A stretch of 64,000 nt of DNA from Chitinispirillaceae bacterium (GCA_016929595.1 JAFGIN010000068.1:62001-126000); one strand, 5' to 3'; positions 46,357 through 56,636 are shown, counted from the stretch's first letter. Translations and numbers: made by a program. Notes: generated from the sequence alone by a model not told the origin.

Positions 46357-47469
46357 ATGAAGATTTCTCTTATTACAAGGCATGCAATTTCAAATTATGG
46401 CTCACTCCTTCAAACGTATGCAACCCAAACAGTGTTAAAAAAAATGGGTTGTGACGTTGAAGTTATTGATTATATACCGCAAGATGAACACCACTTCAAC
46501 ATTGCAAAAAGTCTGTTGCAAAAAAATGAACAGTGGAACACAAATATATTTAAAAGGATCGCATACTTACTTATTCAAACACCTGGTTATTTTTTAGCGG
46601 GTATTAAATTTGAAAAGCTGCGGAGAACTCTATTGAAGCTGAGCAACAGATACACGACTTTGGATGAGCTCACGAAAGACAAACCACAAGCAGATATTTA
46701 TTGTACTGGTAGTGATCAGGTTTGGGGACCAATAGGCTGTAAGATTTTTGATCCTGCATACTTTCTTTCTTTTTCTGGTAATAACGAAAAGAAAGTTGCT
46801 TTTGGAAGCAGTTTTGGAAGAGTAGAATTTAGTAGCAGCACTTTAGATACTTACAAAAAAATGCTTGCAAAATATAATGCAGTTTCTGTAAGAGAAAAAA
46901 GTGCAGTTGCCATTATTGCCAATATGAATTTGACAATACCACATCAGGTTCTCGATCCAACATTATTATTAACAAGTAACCAGTGGAACAAAATAATAAA
47001 AAAGGACATCAACAAAAGATATGTTTTAATCTATCAATTACATAGTAATTCTGAGATGGATATCTATGCAAAAAAATTTGCAAAACAATCTAACCTTCCC
47101 TTAATACGCATAACACCGATGCTTCATCATCTTAAAAGGGGCGGCTGGCCGATATTTTTACCTGATCCAGAAATATTTCTTTCTTACATTAAAAATGCTG
47201 CATATATGATAACTGACTCATTTCATGGCACTGCATTTGCCATCAATTTTGGCACACAATTTGTTAATATACTGCCCGAAGGAACCCAAACACGTAATCA
47301 GAGCCTTCTTGAGCTTACTAACTTAACAGAAAGAGTTGTGAGAAGCTATCAGGATTTCAGCTTTATTGAAAAAAAGATTAATTTCGATCCTGTTCACAGG
47401 GTAATTGCAAAAGAGCGAGAACGATCGATTGATGTTCTCAAGTCAATGTTTTTTAACAAAAGTAGCTGA
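46357..47469 (+). CDS. polysaccharide pyruvyl transferase family protein
   Basis: 370 residues. SLITRHAISNYGSLLQTYAT at the start, TGSDQVWGP in the middle and ITDSFHGTAFAINFG near the end are the hallmark blocks of the PF04230 family (CsaB/WcaK/ExoV-like). Characterised members transfer pyruvate from phosphoenolpyruvate to form sugar ketals, but many members in surface-glycan loci are untested. The stop codon is followed after two bases by the start of the FrhB-like gene, and this pair is repeated at 48762/50022. This suggests that the two work together on the same substrate. Confidence 0.88.
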   Translation: MKISLITRHAISNYGSLLQTYATQTVLKKMGCDVEVIDYIPQDEHHFNIAKSLLQKNEQWNTNIFKRIAYLLIQTPGYFLAGIKFEKLRRTLLKLSNRYTTLDELTKDKPQADIYCTGSDQVWGPIGCKIFDPAYFLSFSGNNEKKVAFGSSFGRVEFSSSTLDTYKKMLAKYNAVSVREKSAVAIIANMNLTIPHQVLDPTLLLTSNQWNKIIKKDINKRYVLIYQLHSNSEMDIYAKKFAKQSNLPLIRITPMLHHLKRGGWPIFLPDPEIFLSYIKNAAYMITDSFHGTAFAINFGTQFVNILPEGTQTRNQSLLELTNLTERVVRSYQDFSFIEKKINFDPVHRVIAKERERSIDVLKSMFFNKSS

Positions 47470-47471
47470 AA

Positions 47472-48698
47472 GTGCAAATTTACACAGACAAAAAAGATTG
47501 TTGCGGTTGTGGCGCATGCTTTAACATATGCCCTAAACATGCAATTAATATGCAGGAAGATGAATATGGATTTATTTATCCTGCGATTGATCAAACAACT
47601 TGTGTGAATTGTGGTTTATGCAAGGATGTTTGTGCCAGAAGTACGCACCAGGAAACAAATAAGCCGTTTAGTGTTTTTGCTGGAATTTCTAAAAATACCG
47701 ATATTTTGCAATCTGCATCAGGGGGTATTTTTGCTAGCCTGGCAACCAGTGTATTAAATGATGGTGGTATTGTTTATGGTGTATCTATGGAGACCGTTAA
47801 TAATGTACTTACACCTATGCACATAATGGTAGACGATAAAGCTGAGCTCCTCAAGCTTTTGGGGTCAAAATATGTGCAGAGCTTTACTGGCTTTTGCTAT
47901 TCAGATGTTAAAAAAAATCTTGAAGCAGGAAAAACAATTTTGTTTTCAGGTACTCCATGTCAAATTGCAGGGCTTAGAGGGTTTCTTGGAAAAGACTACC
48001 CGTCTCTTTTCCTTGTTGATATTATTTGCCATGGAGTACCCAGTGCCCGATTTTTTAGCGATTACACCAAGTTACTTGAAAACAAACTTAAAGGTAAAAT
48101 TAACAACATTGTTTTTCGTGACAAACAAAACGGATGGGGCTTAACCGCGAAGATATCCTACGCTGCTCGCAACGGTAAATGTAAAACTGCTTTGTTGCCA
48201 AGTAAAGCATCATCTTACTACTCGTTGTTTTTGAATTCCAGCATATATAGAGAGTGTTGCTATTCTTGCAAGTATGCTTCCAATAACCGTCCTGGAGACA
48301 TAACAGTGGGTGATTATTGGGGGATACAGAAAGAACACCCGGAGTTGACAAGTTCTAACCCCGGAAAAATTAATATATTGGATGGGTGCTCTTGTATATT
48401 AATAAATTCAAGTAAAGGCAGCTATCTTCTTAGTAAAAATGCCAAAAAACTTGATTTATATCCTTCAACGTTTGAAAAAGTTGCTAAACACAACCGACAA
48501 TTAAAAGAACCAAGCAGTCTGAATACTGCCCGTGATAGCATATTAAAAACTTATGTCAATTACGGTTATAAAAAAGTTGATCTGAATTTCAGTAAAACAA
48601 ATCGCAAAGTCATCTATTTTGAAACGTTAAAAATTAGAATACCTGTTTTATTGAGAATTAAACTAAAAATGTTTATCTCGCGATTTTTGTTACGATAA
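47472..48698 (+). CDS. FrhB-like iron-sulfur protein (F420 hydrogenase/dehydrogenase beta-subunit family)
   Basis: 408 residues with a GTG start two bases after the preceding stop. Residues ~8-55 are a two-cluster ferredoxin (CCGCGACFNICP and CVNCGLCKDVC). The rest has the FrhB pattern: [42 protein letters not shown], and a Cys-containing block YRECCYSCKYASNNRPGDIT followed by GDYWG. The family includes F420- and flavin-dependent redox proteins. In polysaccharide loci its members are common but their chemistry is not established. F420 use cannot be read from the sequence. Pairing with a pyruvyl-transferase-like protein is seen three times in this locus if the other arm is counted. Confidence 0.88.
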   Translation: MQIYTDKKDCCGCGACFNICPKHAINMQEDEYGFIYPAIDQTTCVNCGLCKDVCARSTHQETNKPFSVFAGISKNTDILQSASGGIFASLATSVLNDGGIVYGVSMETVNNVLTPMHIMVDDKAELLKLLGSKYVQSFTGFCYSDVKKNLEAGKTILFSGTPCQIAGLRGFLGKDYPSLFLVDIICHGVPSARFFSDYTKLLENKLKGKINNIVFRDKQNGWGLTAKISYAARNGKCKTALLPSKASSYYSLFLNSSIYRECCYSCKYASNNRPGDITVGDYWGIQKEHPELTSSNPGKINILDGCSCILINSSKGSYLLSKNAKKLDLYPSTFEKVAKHNRQLKEPSSLNTARDSILKTYVNYGYKKVDLNFSKTNRKVIYFETLKIRIPVLLRIKLKMFISRFLLR

Positions 48699-48761
48699 AA
48701 ATGCTTAATCGTTTGTACTCAGATAACAATAACGTTGTATATTCAAAATACATTTTTTTAG

Positions 48762-49970
48762 ATGATTGATGCACTTATGGGAGCTGAATTAATGCAAAAT
48801 GTGAATGGCTATCTTAAACATGGAACACTTGGTGTTTGCATTGAACTTCGTAATAATAATTATGGTAGTATGCTACAATCTTATGCTACACAGATGCTTC
48901 TTAGTCAATATGGAATAAAATATGAGTTGATAGAATATAGAAAGAAGTATACTCCAAAATTTATTTTTAAAAGTATTCCACGCATATTTAACCATGTTAT
49001 ATGGGAAGATAAATTTGCCGATTTTAAGAAAAAGTCATTTTTGAAAAAACACCCTGAGCTAAGAAATGTCGCCCGACAACGAAAGACCGCATTCAGTAAA
49101 TTCAGGCAGCAATACTTTACTGCTCCAATGGCGGTCTATACAGGATATGATTCATTAGTCGCAAATAGTAAAAAGTACAGCGCATTTTTTACGGGAAGCG
49201 ATCAATTATGGACTCCTGCTGGTTTACCGACAAATTTTTACAACCTGATGTTTGCTGATAATGACAAAATTAAAATTTCTTACGCCTCCAGCTTTGGAGT
49301 TAAGCAGATCCCCTGGTATCAACGAAGACGAACAAAAAATTATTTACAGCGTATACAGTTTATTAGTTGCAGGGAAAACAGTGGCTCTCAAATTGTTAAA
49401 GAACTGACGGGGAGAAGTATTCCGGTTGTTATTGATCCTACACTGCATTTTACCGGAGAACAATGGAATGAAATGCTGCCATGTGAACCTCTCATTAAGG
49501 AAAAATATATTCTTTCGTATATTCTAGGTCCTGATGAAAAAGCAAGAGCAGAGGTTACGAGCCTTAAAGATCGTACAGGTTTAAAGATCATTTCTATTCC
49601 TCAGTTTTTAGCCCCGGATCTTAAATTTGGGGATATCTCAGTTAAAAATGCAGGGCCAGCTGAATTTGTAGACTTAATTCACAACGCAGAGTTTGTTTGC
49701 ACAGATTCCTTTCACGGCACTGTTTTTTCAATCTTATTTAAAAAAAAGTTTGTGGTTTTTAATCGTTACAAAGATTCATATGGTGCTTCAAAAAATACCA
49801 GAATTGATTCTTTGTGTAACAACTTAGGATTACAAGAGAGACGGTTTTCCGGTAATATATATACGGATATGATTGCTTCGATTGACTATAAAAAAGTTGA
49901 TTCTCATCTTTTTAACATGCGGGATTTTTCAAAAAAATATTTAGAAGATGCTTTCAATGCTGTAGTATAA
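48762..49970 (+). CDS. polysaccharide pyruvyl transferase family protein, second copy
   Basis: 402 residues from the first ATG. ATGs at 48777 and 48792 are also in frame, and the last has GGGAG at a good distance, so the true start may be 48792. The family blocks are NNYGSMLQSYATQMLL, FTGSDQLWTP, SYASSFGV and CTDSFHGTVFSILF. Compared with the copy at 46357 the sequence is clearly related but divergent, so it is an old duplication or was acquired separately. It is followed after 51 bases by the second FrhB-like gene. Confidence 0.87.
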   Translation: MIDALMGAELMQNVNGYLKHGTLGVCIELRNNNYGSMLQSYATQMLLSQYGIKYELIEYRKKYTPKFIFKSIPRIFNHVIWEDKFADFKKKSFLKKHPELRNVARQRKTAFSKFRQQYFTAPMAVYTGYDSLVANSKKYSAFFTGSDQLWTPAGLPTNFYNLMFADNDKIKISYASSFGVKQIPWYQRRRTKNYLQRIQFISCRENSGSQIVKELTGRSIPVVIDPTLHFTGEQWNEMLPCEPLIKEKYILSYILGPDEKARAEVTSLKDRTGLKIISIPQFLAPDLKFGDISVKNAGPAEFVDLIHNAEFVCTDSFHGTVFSILFKKKFVVFNRYKDSYGASKNTRIDSLCNNLGLQERRFSGNIYTDMIASIDYKKVDSHLFNMRDFSKKYLEDAFNAVV

Positions 49971-50021
49971 AAAATTAACTACGCCAATGTAACCTATTGA
50001 CTACGTAATTTGGACTCTAAT

Positions 50022-51242
50022 ATGATTCAAATAAACAACATGGTAGACTGCTGCGGATGTACTGCTTGTGCAAGCATATGTCCTAATAAATGTATTGTAA
50101 TGTCATCAGACAACGAAGGCTTTCTTTTCCCAATTGTAAACCACACAATCTGTAATAAATGCAGATTGTGCGTAGAAGTATGTCCAATATTGAATAAAAA
50201 ACAGTTTTCTGATATACCTTCAGCATATCTTTGCAGAGTAAAATCTTCTGATATTTTGAATACCAGCACATCCGGGGGGGCATTTACCCCAATCGCACAA
50301 TATGTAATTAATAAGGGTGGGGTTGTATTTGGTGCATCTTTCGATGAGAATTGGAAAGTTAGACATACTTCTGCAACAACGATAGAAGAAGTCTCAAAAT
50401 TTAGAGGATCAAAGTATGTTCAAAGTGATTTAGGAAAATCATTTAGTGAAGTTAAAAGCTATCTGAAAGAAGGCAAATGGGTCTGCTTCAGTGGAACGCC
50501 ATGTCAAGCTTCCGGATTAGTCCACTTTTTAAATCGAAAGTACGAAAAGCTAATAATAGTTGACTTCGTATGCCATGGCACCCCATCACCTTTATTTTGG
50601 AAAAAATATATTAAATATCACGAATACCGTAATAAATCAAAAGTACGAAGTGTAGCCTTCAGAAATAAAACATATGGTTATCACAGTAGTACCATGAGAG
50701 TTCAATTCGAGAATGGAAAAGTATATTCTGGAAGTAACAGAGTAGATTTATTTATGAAAAGCTTTTTCCAGGATGTTTGTTCTCGTCCATCGTGCTATCA
50801 GTGTAATTTTAAATCTATTCAGCACGACAGCGACTTTACCATATTTGATGCCTGGCACGCTTCTAAATTAGTTGAAGATTTGAATGATGATGACAAGGGT
50901 TATACAAACGTATTGCTCCAATCCAAAATAGGTTTAAAAATATTTGAGGAAATTAAACCACAACTTCATTATTATCCCACAGATATACAAAAAGCAATAG
51001 AAATCGATGGAGTTATGGTATATAATAGTGTGCCAAAATCTACCAATAGAGATACATTTTTATCGGCAGTTTTGAATACTAGTGTGGGAAATTTCGAGCA
51101 GGAAGTGTTGAAGTTTATCCGGATTACTACGTTTGACAAGTTATGTGAAAGGGTCAAGCCTTTATTATTTACCTTTGGTATTTTATCAGCGCTTAAAAGA
51201 ATAAAATATTTTGTCAAAAAAATTATGAGCAGCCGTTTGTAA
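50022..51242 (+). CDS. FrhB-like iron-sulfur protein, second copy
   Basis: 406 residues from the ATG at 50022 (a TTG at 50010 is in frame but has no better ribosome site). The ferredoxin part has CCGCTACASICP and CNKCRLCVEVCP. FrhB blocks are TSGGAFTPIA, GSKYVQSD, FSGTPCQASGL, DFVCHGTPS and a Cys pair in CSRPSCYQCNF followed by FTIFDAWH, where most relatives have GDYWG. Its 3' end overlaps that of the leftward glycosyltransferase by 20 bases, and this marks the meeting point of the two arms of the locus. Confidence 0.87.
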   Translation: MIQINNMVDCCGCTACASICPNKCIVMSSDNEGFLFPIVNHTICNKCRLCVEVCPILNKKQFSDIPSAYLCRVKSSDILNTSTSGGAFTPIAQYVINKGGVVFGASFDENWKVRHTSATTIEEVSKFRGSKYVQSDLGKSFSEVKSYLKEGKWVCFSGTPCQASGLVHFLNRKYEKLIIVDFVCHGTPSPLFWKKYIKYHEYRNKSKVRSVAFRNKTYGYHSSTMRVQFENGKVYSGSNRVDLFMKSFFQDVCSRPSCYQCNFKSIQHDSDFTIFDAWHASKLVEDLNDDDKGYTNVLLQSKIGLKIFEEIKPQLHYYPTDIQKAIEIDGVMVYNSVPKSTNRDTFLSAVLNTSVGNFEQEVLKFIRITTFDKLCERVKPLLFTFGILSALKRIKYFVKKIMSSRL

Positions 51243-52341
51243 ATTCATTAAATAATTTTAGATATTTTTTAGCTACTGAATCTGGCGTAAAATTGTTTTT
51301 GACGTTTAATTCAAGGGTTTTCTTAATTTTTAAATAATTTTCCCCATTTAGGCTTAATGCATTTAGTAAAGCGTTATGCAATTCGTCTATATCCCCAGGC
51401 CTGAAAAAATTGCAAACCCCTTCAGAATAATCTTTAAAACCTGGTAAATCTGATGCAATAACAGGAATGCCATAATTAAATGCAATCATAAGCGGTCCAC
51501 TTTGTGTAACATCTAAATACGGTAACACCAGAAAATCGGCACATCCAAACAAACCAGGTACTTCTTCACTTTCAATATATCCGATTCTTAAATCAAAAGC
51601 ATTTTTGTGTACAATTTTTCTCTCGTAAAAATTCCAGTCATCACATTGGCCTGCAATTTTAATAATAAATTCGTCTGGTTTTTTTTCATATAGAAGATTT
51701 CCAGCCTCAATTAAGTACTCCAAACCTTTGTGTCTTCTAATTTGACCAAAAAACAAAAAGGTAGTTTTATTATTTTTATTAGTACTTATTTTTGGTTTGC
51801 CAAAATCGTATAGACTCAAATTGATATAAAACGTATTTTTCTTAGGAACTCGGGCATCTGCAAGCTCTTTTTGACTCCTTGAAAACAATTGAAAGTTAGC
51901 AAAAAGCTTGAATATCATTTTGTTAACTATTGATACACAGAAACCATTCACGATGTTACTATGCATAACAACATCGTGAATAGCACATATATATTTACTT
52001 TTATTCAAAATAAGCGCTGCAACAATATGGTAATAAAAATGGGATTGACTAACATTTCCATATACAATATCGCAATCTAAACTCCTTACCTCATTAATCA
52101 ATTTAATAAACTTCCCAAAAGAGTTTAGTGATCTTTGTCTATGCGTAAGATTATAAAATCTTAAGTCGATGCATTTACCTGAACAGATATTTTCAATATC
52201 ACGTTGAGAATATTTTTTATTTCTTGTTTTAGTAAAAATTACAAACCATCTTACATTAAATATTTCTGCGATTTTGGGTACTATTTGTATATTCGTATCT
52301 AAAAAGTTATCGGAAGTTATCCAGATTATTGTTTTTTTCAT
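51223..52341 (-). CDS. glycosyltransferase family 4-like
   Basis: 372 residues. The donor half shows TFLFFGQIRRHKGLEYLIEA, IKIAGQCDDW and LVLPYLDVTQSGPLMIAFNYG with GIPVIASDLPGF. This is the GT4 arrangement with a Gln-Ser-Gly in place of the common E-G-x-P/G segment. The N-terminal half is less typical. Cytoplasmic sugar transfer onto the lipid-linked unit is expected. It is the last gene of the leftward arm and overlaps the convergent FrhB gene tail to tail. Confidence 0.82.
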   Translation of the reverse strand: MKKTIIWITSDNFLDTNIQIVPKIAEIFNVRWFVIFTKTRNKKYSQRDIENICSGKCIDLRFYNLTHRQRSLNSFGKFIKLINEVRSLDCDIVYGNVSQSHFYYHIVAALILNKSKYICAIHDVVMHSNIVNGFCVSIVNKMIFKLFANFQLFSRSQKELADARVPKKNTFYINLSLYDFGKPKISTNKNNKTTFLFFGQIRRHKGLEYLIEAGNLLYEKKPDEFIIKIAGQCDDWNFYERKIVHKNAFDLRIGYIESEEVPGLFGCADFLVLPYLDVTQSGPLMIAFNYGIPVIASDLPGFKDYSEGVCNFFRPGDIDELHNALLNALSLNGENYLKIKKTLELNVKNNFTPDSVAKKYLKLFNEFTNGCS

Positions 52342-52426
52342 AAATGAATGACCTATATAGTAGTAATGTATATTTGCATGACTGAATTTAAAGATGCCAA
52401 TACGTCTGCAGCCCTAAATAAAATTT

Positions 52427-53530
52427 TTACAGTGCAAGTTCTTTTTTTAAAACATCCAGGTAACCATGCCCAAATACCAAATCTGGCTCTATATAATTAC
52501 CCTCAGCCCATTCATTCCATGATCGTAAAAGTACGACTCTGTTTTCAGGCACTTTTAATGAAACAGTTGAAACAACATTACGCAAATGTTGTCTGAAAAG
52601 CTCAGGTGTACTTCCATGGTAAATTGTACCAAATTTTTTAGAACGTGGTGAATGATCAAATTGGGGTATTATCGTTGGATAGACATCTTCTTTACGGTCT
52701 ATTTCTACAGATAAATGTTTTATAACCTCTGCATATTTATAAACTTGCATTATATCAACCTTAAAATGTTTTTTAAGATTGATTAATATTCTGTTAGTCA
52801 ATTTACCAGAAACTTTACATTGTGCATGCCAGGTGGTAATCGTATTTATGGCATCAAATCCCATATTTTTAAGATTGTCATAATCTTTTAACCATGTATC
52901 CATTTTACCAATAAAATGGATGCCAGTAAAACCTTCTTTTTTGGCCAATTCCTGCCAGGTATCAATAAACGATTTGCAATCAGGAATACCGAAAGAAGAA
53001 TAAATGTAAAAAACCGGTTTGTCACCGATGCGAATATATCTTTTATCCTTAAAAGCAGGTAATACATAATTGAAATGGGCAATATAATCCTGTTTACCTG
53101 GATACACCTGCTCTATCAGAAGTTGTGACTTTTTTTTCTGAACAGCAGGGTTCCATGTTTTATTTTCCCAACTATGGTTAGCCCATCCCAAACAAAAAGG
53201 GAAATCAGGTTTACCGCTTTTTAAAACTTCTTGAAATGGTCTTTCTAAAAGTGTCCTCCCATTACCAAACCAGTAATGCCAATACATAAAACCTTCTATA
53301 CCGGCATCCCGGGCCATTTCAGCTTGAGCCTCCCTTACTTCGGGCATTCTCAAATCATAGTATCCTAAATCTGCTGGCACTCTGGGTTGATAATGTCCTT
53401 TAAACAAGGGCTTCGCTCTTCCAACATTTGTCCACTCTGTAAACCCCTTACCCCACCATTTATCATTTTCGGGTATTGGATGAAACTGGGGAAGGTAAAA
53501 TGCAATTACACGTGCTTTTTTTTTTGTCAT
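52427..53530 (-). CDS. WbsX-like / glycoside hydrolase family 99-like protein
   Basis: 367 residues. The opening ARVIAFYLPQFHPIPENDKW, then GKGFTEWTNV, YDLRMPEVREAQAEMARDAG and FMYWHYWFGNGRTLLERPF are the signature of the WbsX family (GH99-like domain), common in O-antigen and capsule loci. LGWANHSWENKTW and SWNEWAEGNYIEPDLVFG near the end complete it. GH99 proteins cut alpha-mannosyl linkages; WbsX proteins in biosynthetic loci have been annotated as glycosyltransferases or lyase-like, without firm proof. No signal peptide, so it should act in the cytoplasm. The family call is very firm, the role is not. Confidence 0.88.
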   Translation of the reverse strand: MTKKKARVIAFYLPQFHPIPENDKWWGKGFTEWTNVGRAKPLFKGHYQPRVPADLGYYDLRMPEVREAQAEMARDAGIEGFMYWHYWFGNGRTLLERPFQEVLKSGKPDFPFCLGWANHSWENKTWNPAVQKKKSQLLIEQVYPGKQDYIAHFNYVLPAFKDKRYIRIGDKPVFYIYSSFGIPDCKSFIDTWQELAKKEGFTGIHFIGKMDTWLKDYDNLKNMGFDAINTITTWHAQCKVSGKLTNRILINLKKHFKVDIMQVYKYAEVIKHLSVEIDRKEDVYPTIIPQFDHSPRSKKFGTIYHGSTPELFRQHLRNVVSTVSLKVPENRVVLLRSWNEWAEGNYIEPDLVFGHGYLDVLKKELAL

Positions 53531-53594
53531 AGTTTCTCTTGATATTTTTAATCCTATATTATGGTATGAAAAAAATAAACATGAAGGTTTTTAT

Positions 53595-55415
53595 TTAAAT
53601 TATATGAAATCCACTCCCAATTAAATAATTATAATCCATTTCCTTACGCATTCCAATTTTTTTTGCTGGTACCCCTCCTACCACTGTGAAAGGTTCTACA
53701 TCTTTTGTAACAACCGCACCAGCAGCTACTACAGCGCCTTTACCTATCTTTACCCCGGGGAGAATTATTGCCCTCGAACATATCCACGTATATTCGCCGA
53801 TTTCAACAGGTGCACCTACCATTCTAAAATCTGAAGAATTGTAATCGTGATGCAAGGTCCATATTAGCACATGTGAAGATATTACAGCTCCACATTTTAC
53901 AATTAAACCATTTCTTGAGTCAAGCATTACGTTTAAACCTATGGAATTGTTTCCTTCAATAATGAGATCTTCTGGATTGCGGAATTCAATTTTACGGTAC
54001 ATTGCTACATTTTTTCCTATTTTCGCCTTAAACACATTTCGCAAACAAAATAGACGTAAGTGACGAGAAGGAATGACAGGCAATAAATCATTAAGAAATA
54101 ATTCATATAATGATTTCACCCAAACATAAAAAATTCTTTTAAACTTACGGAATAATTTAATAATTGGAAGTCTTTGTTTCAGCTCATATAATTTCTTATT
54201 TTGAAAAAAATTATGGATAGATTTATCATTATCATAATTTCTATTGGGGAAAATCAAAGAATCTTTCAATTCTTCATATTCTATTTTATCCAATTTATCA
54301 TATATCTCAAATCTCTTATTGGGCATTTTACGCCTTTCACCAAGCAGATCGGGCTGTTGGGTTGCTTTTTCCTTTGTTGTTTCGAAGTATTCAATTTTAT
54401 TCTCTACTTTTGAAAAAAGGTCTTTCCCTTTTTGTGTATTTACTGATACCAATGATATTCCGTATTTTCTTCTTTCGGCGGTGAGTTTATCATTATGAAA
54501 TTTGTTAATACCCCAGAAATCACCTACCATTATATCGCTACCTCTATCGAGTGTCCTAAACTTGCAATTGTAGCAAACTGGTCGTAATGTACTATAAACG
54601 TTCTCTCCTGGATTGATACCAATAAAAGCATGATACATGGGTGAGAATTTAGCAGGTATTTCTATATGTTTACATTTATTATTTCTAACGATGTTGAAAT
54701 TAACTATTCCACCACCAGAAAACCATCCCAATTCTTTTTTACTTCTAAATCTAAAATCTTTTATCTTTCCACCATATTTCTCTTCCAGATATTGAAATTC
54801 TTTTTGAAAAATTTTTTTGCTGAATACGCCATGGCATATTATATCAATAGTAATTAAATTGACGTAATTTTTCTTGAGGAATGCTTTTAAACCGGCTATC
54901 TGGCAAGGAGTTCCTGTATATAGAACTAATTTGTTGTTTTCTAAATACTTTTTACATTCTTGAAAAGTTTTCCCTACATCACTCTGTATATATTTGGAAT
55001 TTTTAATTAAATAAAGATCTTCAATATCGGTAATAGCGATATGTTCGGTACTCTTTTTTTCTTCATTTAACTGGACACCAAACACGACTCCATTTTGTTC
55101 GAGAACATATTCAGATATAATCGTGCAAATTCCAGCAGTTGCACAATCTACAGTAACTTTATTTTCTTTTGCCCACGCTCCATATACTTCTGGTTCAAAT
55201 GTAATATCTTCTTTAATTTTATTTTTTTGGTTCATGGGACAAATATTTTCACAAAGCCTGCATTCTGTACATTTTGCGGAATCTATAGAAGGATATAAAA
55301 AGCCTTCATTATCTTCATTCATTTGGATTGCATTATGTGGACACACAAATTCACAAGCCCTGCATCCAGAACAAAATGTTTTATCTTTCCCAAAAAGAAA
55401 ACTCTGATATGTCAT
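53595..55415 (-). CDS. fusion: FrhB-like iron-sulfur protein + hexapeptide acyltransferase
   Basis: 606 residues, about 200 longer than the two other FrhB-like proteins here. Residues ~1-390 are FrhB-like: ferredoxin Cys motifs [12 protein letters not shown] and [12 protein letters not shown], then [29 protein letters not shown] and [16 protein letters not shown] with GDFWG. A basic helical linker follows. From about 475 the C-terminus is a left-handed beta-helix acyltransferase ([75 protein letters not shown]). The His pair in TLHHDY is a likely catalytic position. No stop or frame change lies between the parts. It starts directly at the stop of the epimerase gene (no spacer). The fusion suggests that redox and acyl-transfer steps act on one substrate. 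Confidence 0.88.
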   Translation of the reverse strand: MTYQSFLFGKDKTFCSGCRACEFVCPHNAIQMNEDNEGFLYPSIDSAKCTECRLCENICPMNQKNKIKEDITFEPEVYGAWAKENKVTVDCATAGICTIISEYVLEQNGVVFGVQLNEEKKSTEHIAITDIEDLYLIKNSKYIQSDVGKTFQECKKYLENNKLVLYTGTPCQIAGLKAFLKKNYVNLITIDIICHGVFSKKIFQKEFQYLEEKYGGKIKDFRFRSKKELGWFSGGGIVNFNIVRNNKCKHIEIPAKFSPMYHAFIGINPGENVYSTLRPVCYNCKFRTLDRGSDIMVGDFWGINKFHNDKLTAERRKYGISLVSVNTQKGKDLFSKVENKIEYFETTKEKATQQPDLLGERRKMPNKRFEIYDKLDKIEYEELKDSLIFPNRNYDNDKSIHNFFQNKKLYELKQRLPIIKLFRKFKRIFYVWVKSLYELFLNDLLPVIPSRHLRLFCLRNVFKAKIGKNVAMYRKIEFRNPEDLIIEGNNSIGLNVMLDSRNGLIVKCGAVISSHVLIWTLHHDYNSSDFRMVGAPVEIGEYTWICSRAIILPGVKIGKGAVVAAGAVVTKDVEPFTVVGGVPAKKIGMRKEMDYNYLIGSGFHII

Positions 55416-56543
55416 TTATAGTATTCCTGTTTTTCGGAATAAGGAAAATAATTTATTAGCTATCCGTATAGAAAAATACCTGTATATAAAATATGTTAAC
55501 CTATCATTCTTATTGGCATTTCCTAAATAATCGGTAAAAGATATTTTCTGCGAAGAATATTTAGATAGAAGTCTATCTATTTTTGCATCCCACTTATAAT
55601 CAATCCCTTTTAAATAATTATTTTCTTTGTAGTAATCTACTGTTTTTTTTAAACCATCCTTCAAAGAAATTGAAAATTCAAGCTCTTTTACAGTAGATAA
55701 TATCTTTGAGTTATCAAAACAAGCATCAATAGCTCTATCTCCAATCAGCATTCCTTTATATTCAGGTAATTGAGAAATTATATATTCCGTAGGAATATCT
55801 ACAATGTTTACTTTACTATTTAAGATTAAGAACATCAATTCCAGGAATTCCTTCCACGTATGTGTTTCCTTGGTTACAATATGAAAATCCTCATCGTATG
55901 CTTTTTCATTACCGAACAAACCAACAATGCCTTTTGCAAAATCTTCAACGCGAGTTAAAGTCGTGTTTGCTTCGCCTTTATCCCAAATGAAAACAGGCTT
56001 TCCTGCAATTATACGCCCAATAATAGTACCATGATAACCATATAAAGGTGTGATACCAAATGGAATTCGCGTATCATCGTAAGTAATATATGGACGAACA
56101 ATAGTGTATTTTACTTCCGTATTCTTCGAAAGATTAATGAGTGTTTGTTCGCAATCATATTTTTCTATACTGTAGGACCAATCAAAATTTGGTTTAGGAC
56201 AATCTTCTGTAATAAAACCATCATCTTTAAAACGGCGATAAACACAAGCAGATGAAATAAAAACATATTGTTTACATTTAAAATTGAAAACAGGGAATAT
56301 TCTGTTAATATCTTCCGGTTTACGTGATAAAAAATCAACTACAATGTCAAAATTAAGATCTTTTACAGCATCCTCTACAGACTTTATTTTGTAAAAATCT
56401 GCAATCAGAATATTTACCTGTTTTTCAACATTTTTATTATTATGACCTCTATTCAAAATATATGTACAATAACCATTTGAGACACACAAGTCCAATACTT
56501 TACCACTCAATAATCCAGTACCGCCAATTAATAAAATATTCAT
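55416..56543 (-). CDS. NAD-dependent epimerase/dehydratase family protein
   Basis: About 375 residues from the ATG at 56543; the ATG at 56558 is also in frame. The start MNILLIGGTGLLSGKVLDLC has the Rossmann GGTGxxS/G loop of extended SDR enzymes. VVDFLSRKPEDI and FISSACVYRRF follow, and YSIEKYDCEQ contains the YxxxK catalytic pair. TIVRPYITYD is the usual next block. The length and the extended form suit a nucleotide-sugar epimerase or reductase; the GGTGLLS form and the WDKGEANTTLTRVEDFA block resemble the branch of atypical sugar epimerases. It probably makes a donor sugar for the glycan. Directly upstream of the FrhB-acyltransferase fusion, with no intergenic base. Confidence 0.83.
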   Translation of the reverse strand: MNILLIGGTGLLSGKVLDLCVSNGYCTYILNRGHNNKNVEKQVNILIADFYKIKSVEDAVKDLNFDIVVDFLSRKPEDINRIFPVFNFKCKQYVFISSACVYRRFKDDGFITEDCPKPNFDWSYSIEKYDCEQTLINLSKNTEVKYTIVRPYITYDDTRIPFGITPLYGYHGTIIGRIIAGKPVFIWDKGEANTTLTRVEDFAKGIVGLFGNEKAYDEDFHIVTKETHTWKEFLELMFLILNSKVNIVDIPTEYIISQLPEYKGMLIGDRAIDACFDNSKILSTVKELEFSISLKDGLKKTVDYYKENNYLKGIDYKWDAKIDRLLSKYSSQKISFTDYLGNANKNDRLTYFIYRYFSIRIANKLFSLFRKTGIL

Positions 56544-56614
56544 ATTTTCAACTATCATTCGCTCTCAACTGTCTTCAATTCGTATTTCTTCACAGTACTT
56601 TTTCAGGAACTTCA

Positions 56615-56636
56615 CCCGCCAAAACTCCTGGCGAGG
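56615..56636 (-). other. hairpin between flippase and epimerase genes
   Basis: CGCCA (56617-56621) and TGGCG (56629-56633) are inverted around a 7-base loop, in a 129-base spacer of the leftward operon. No T run follows in the direction of transcription, so it is not a clear terminator; it could shape the mRNA between the two genes. Confidence 0.3.
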
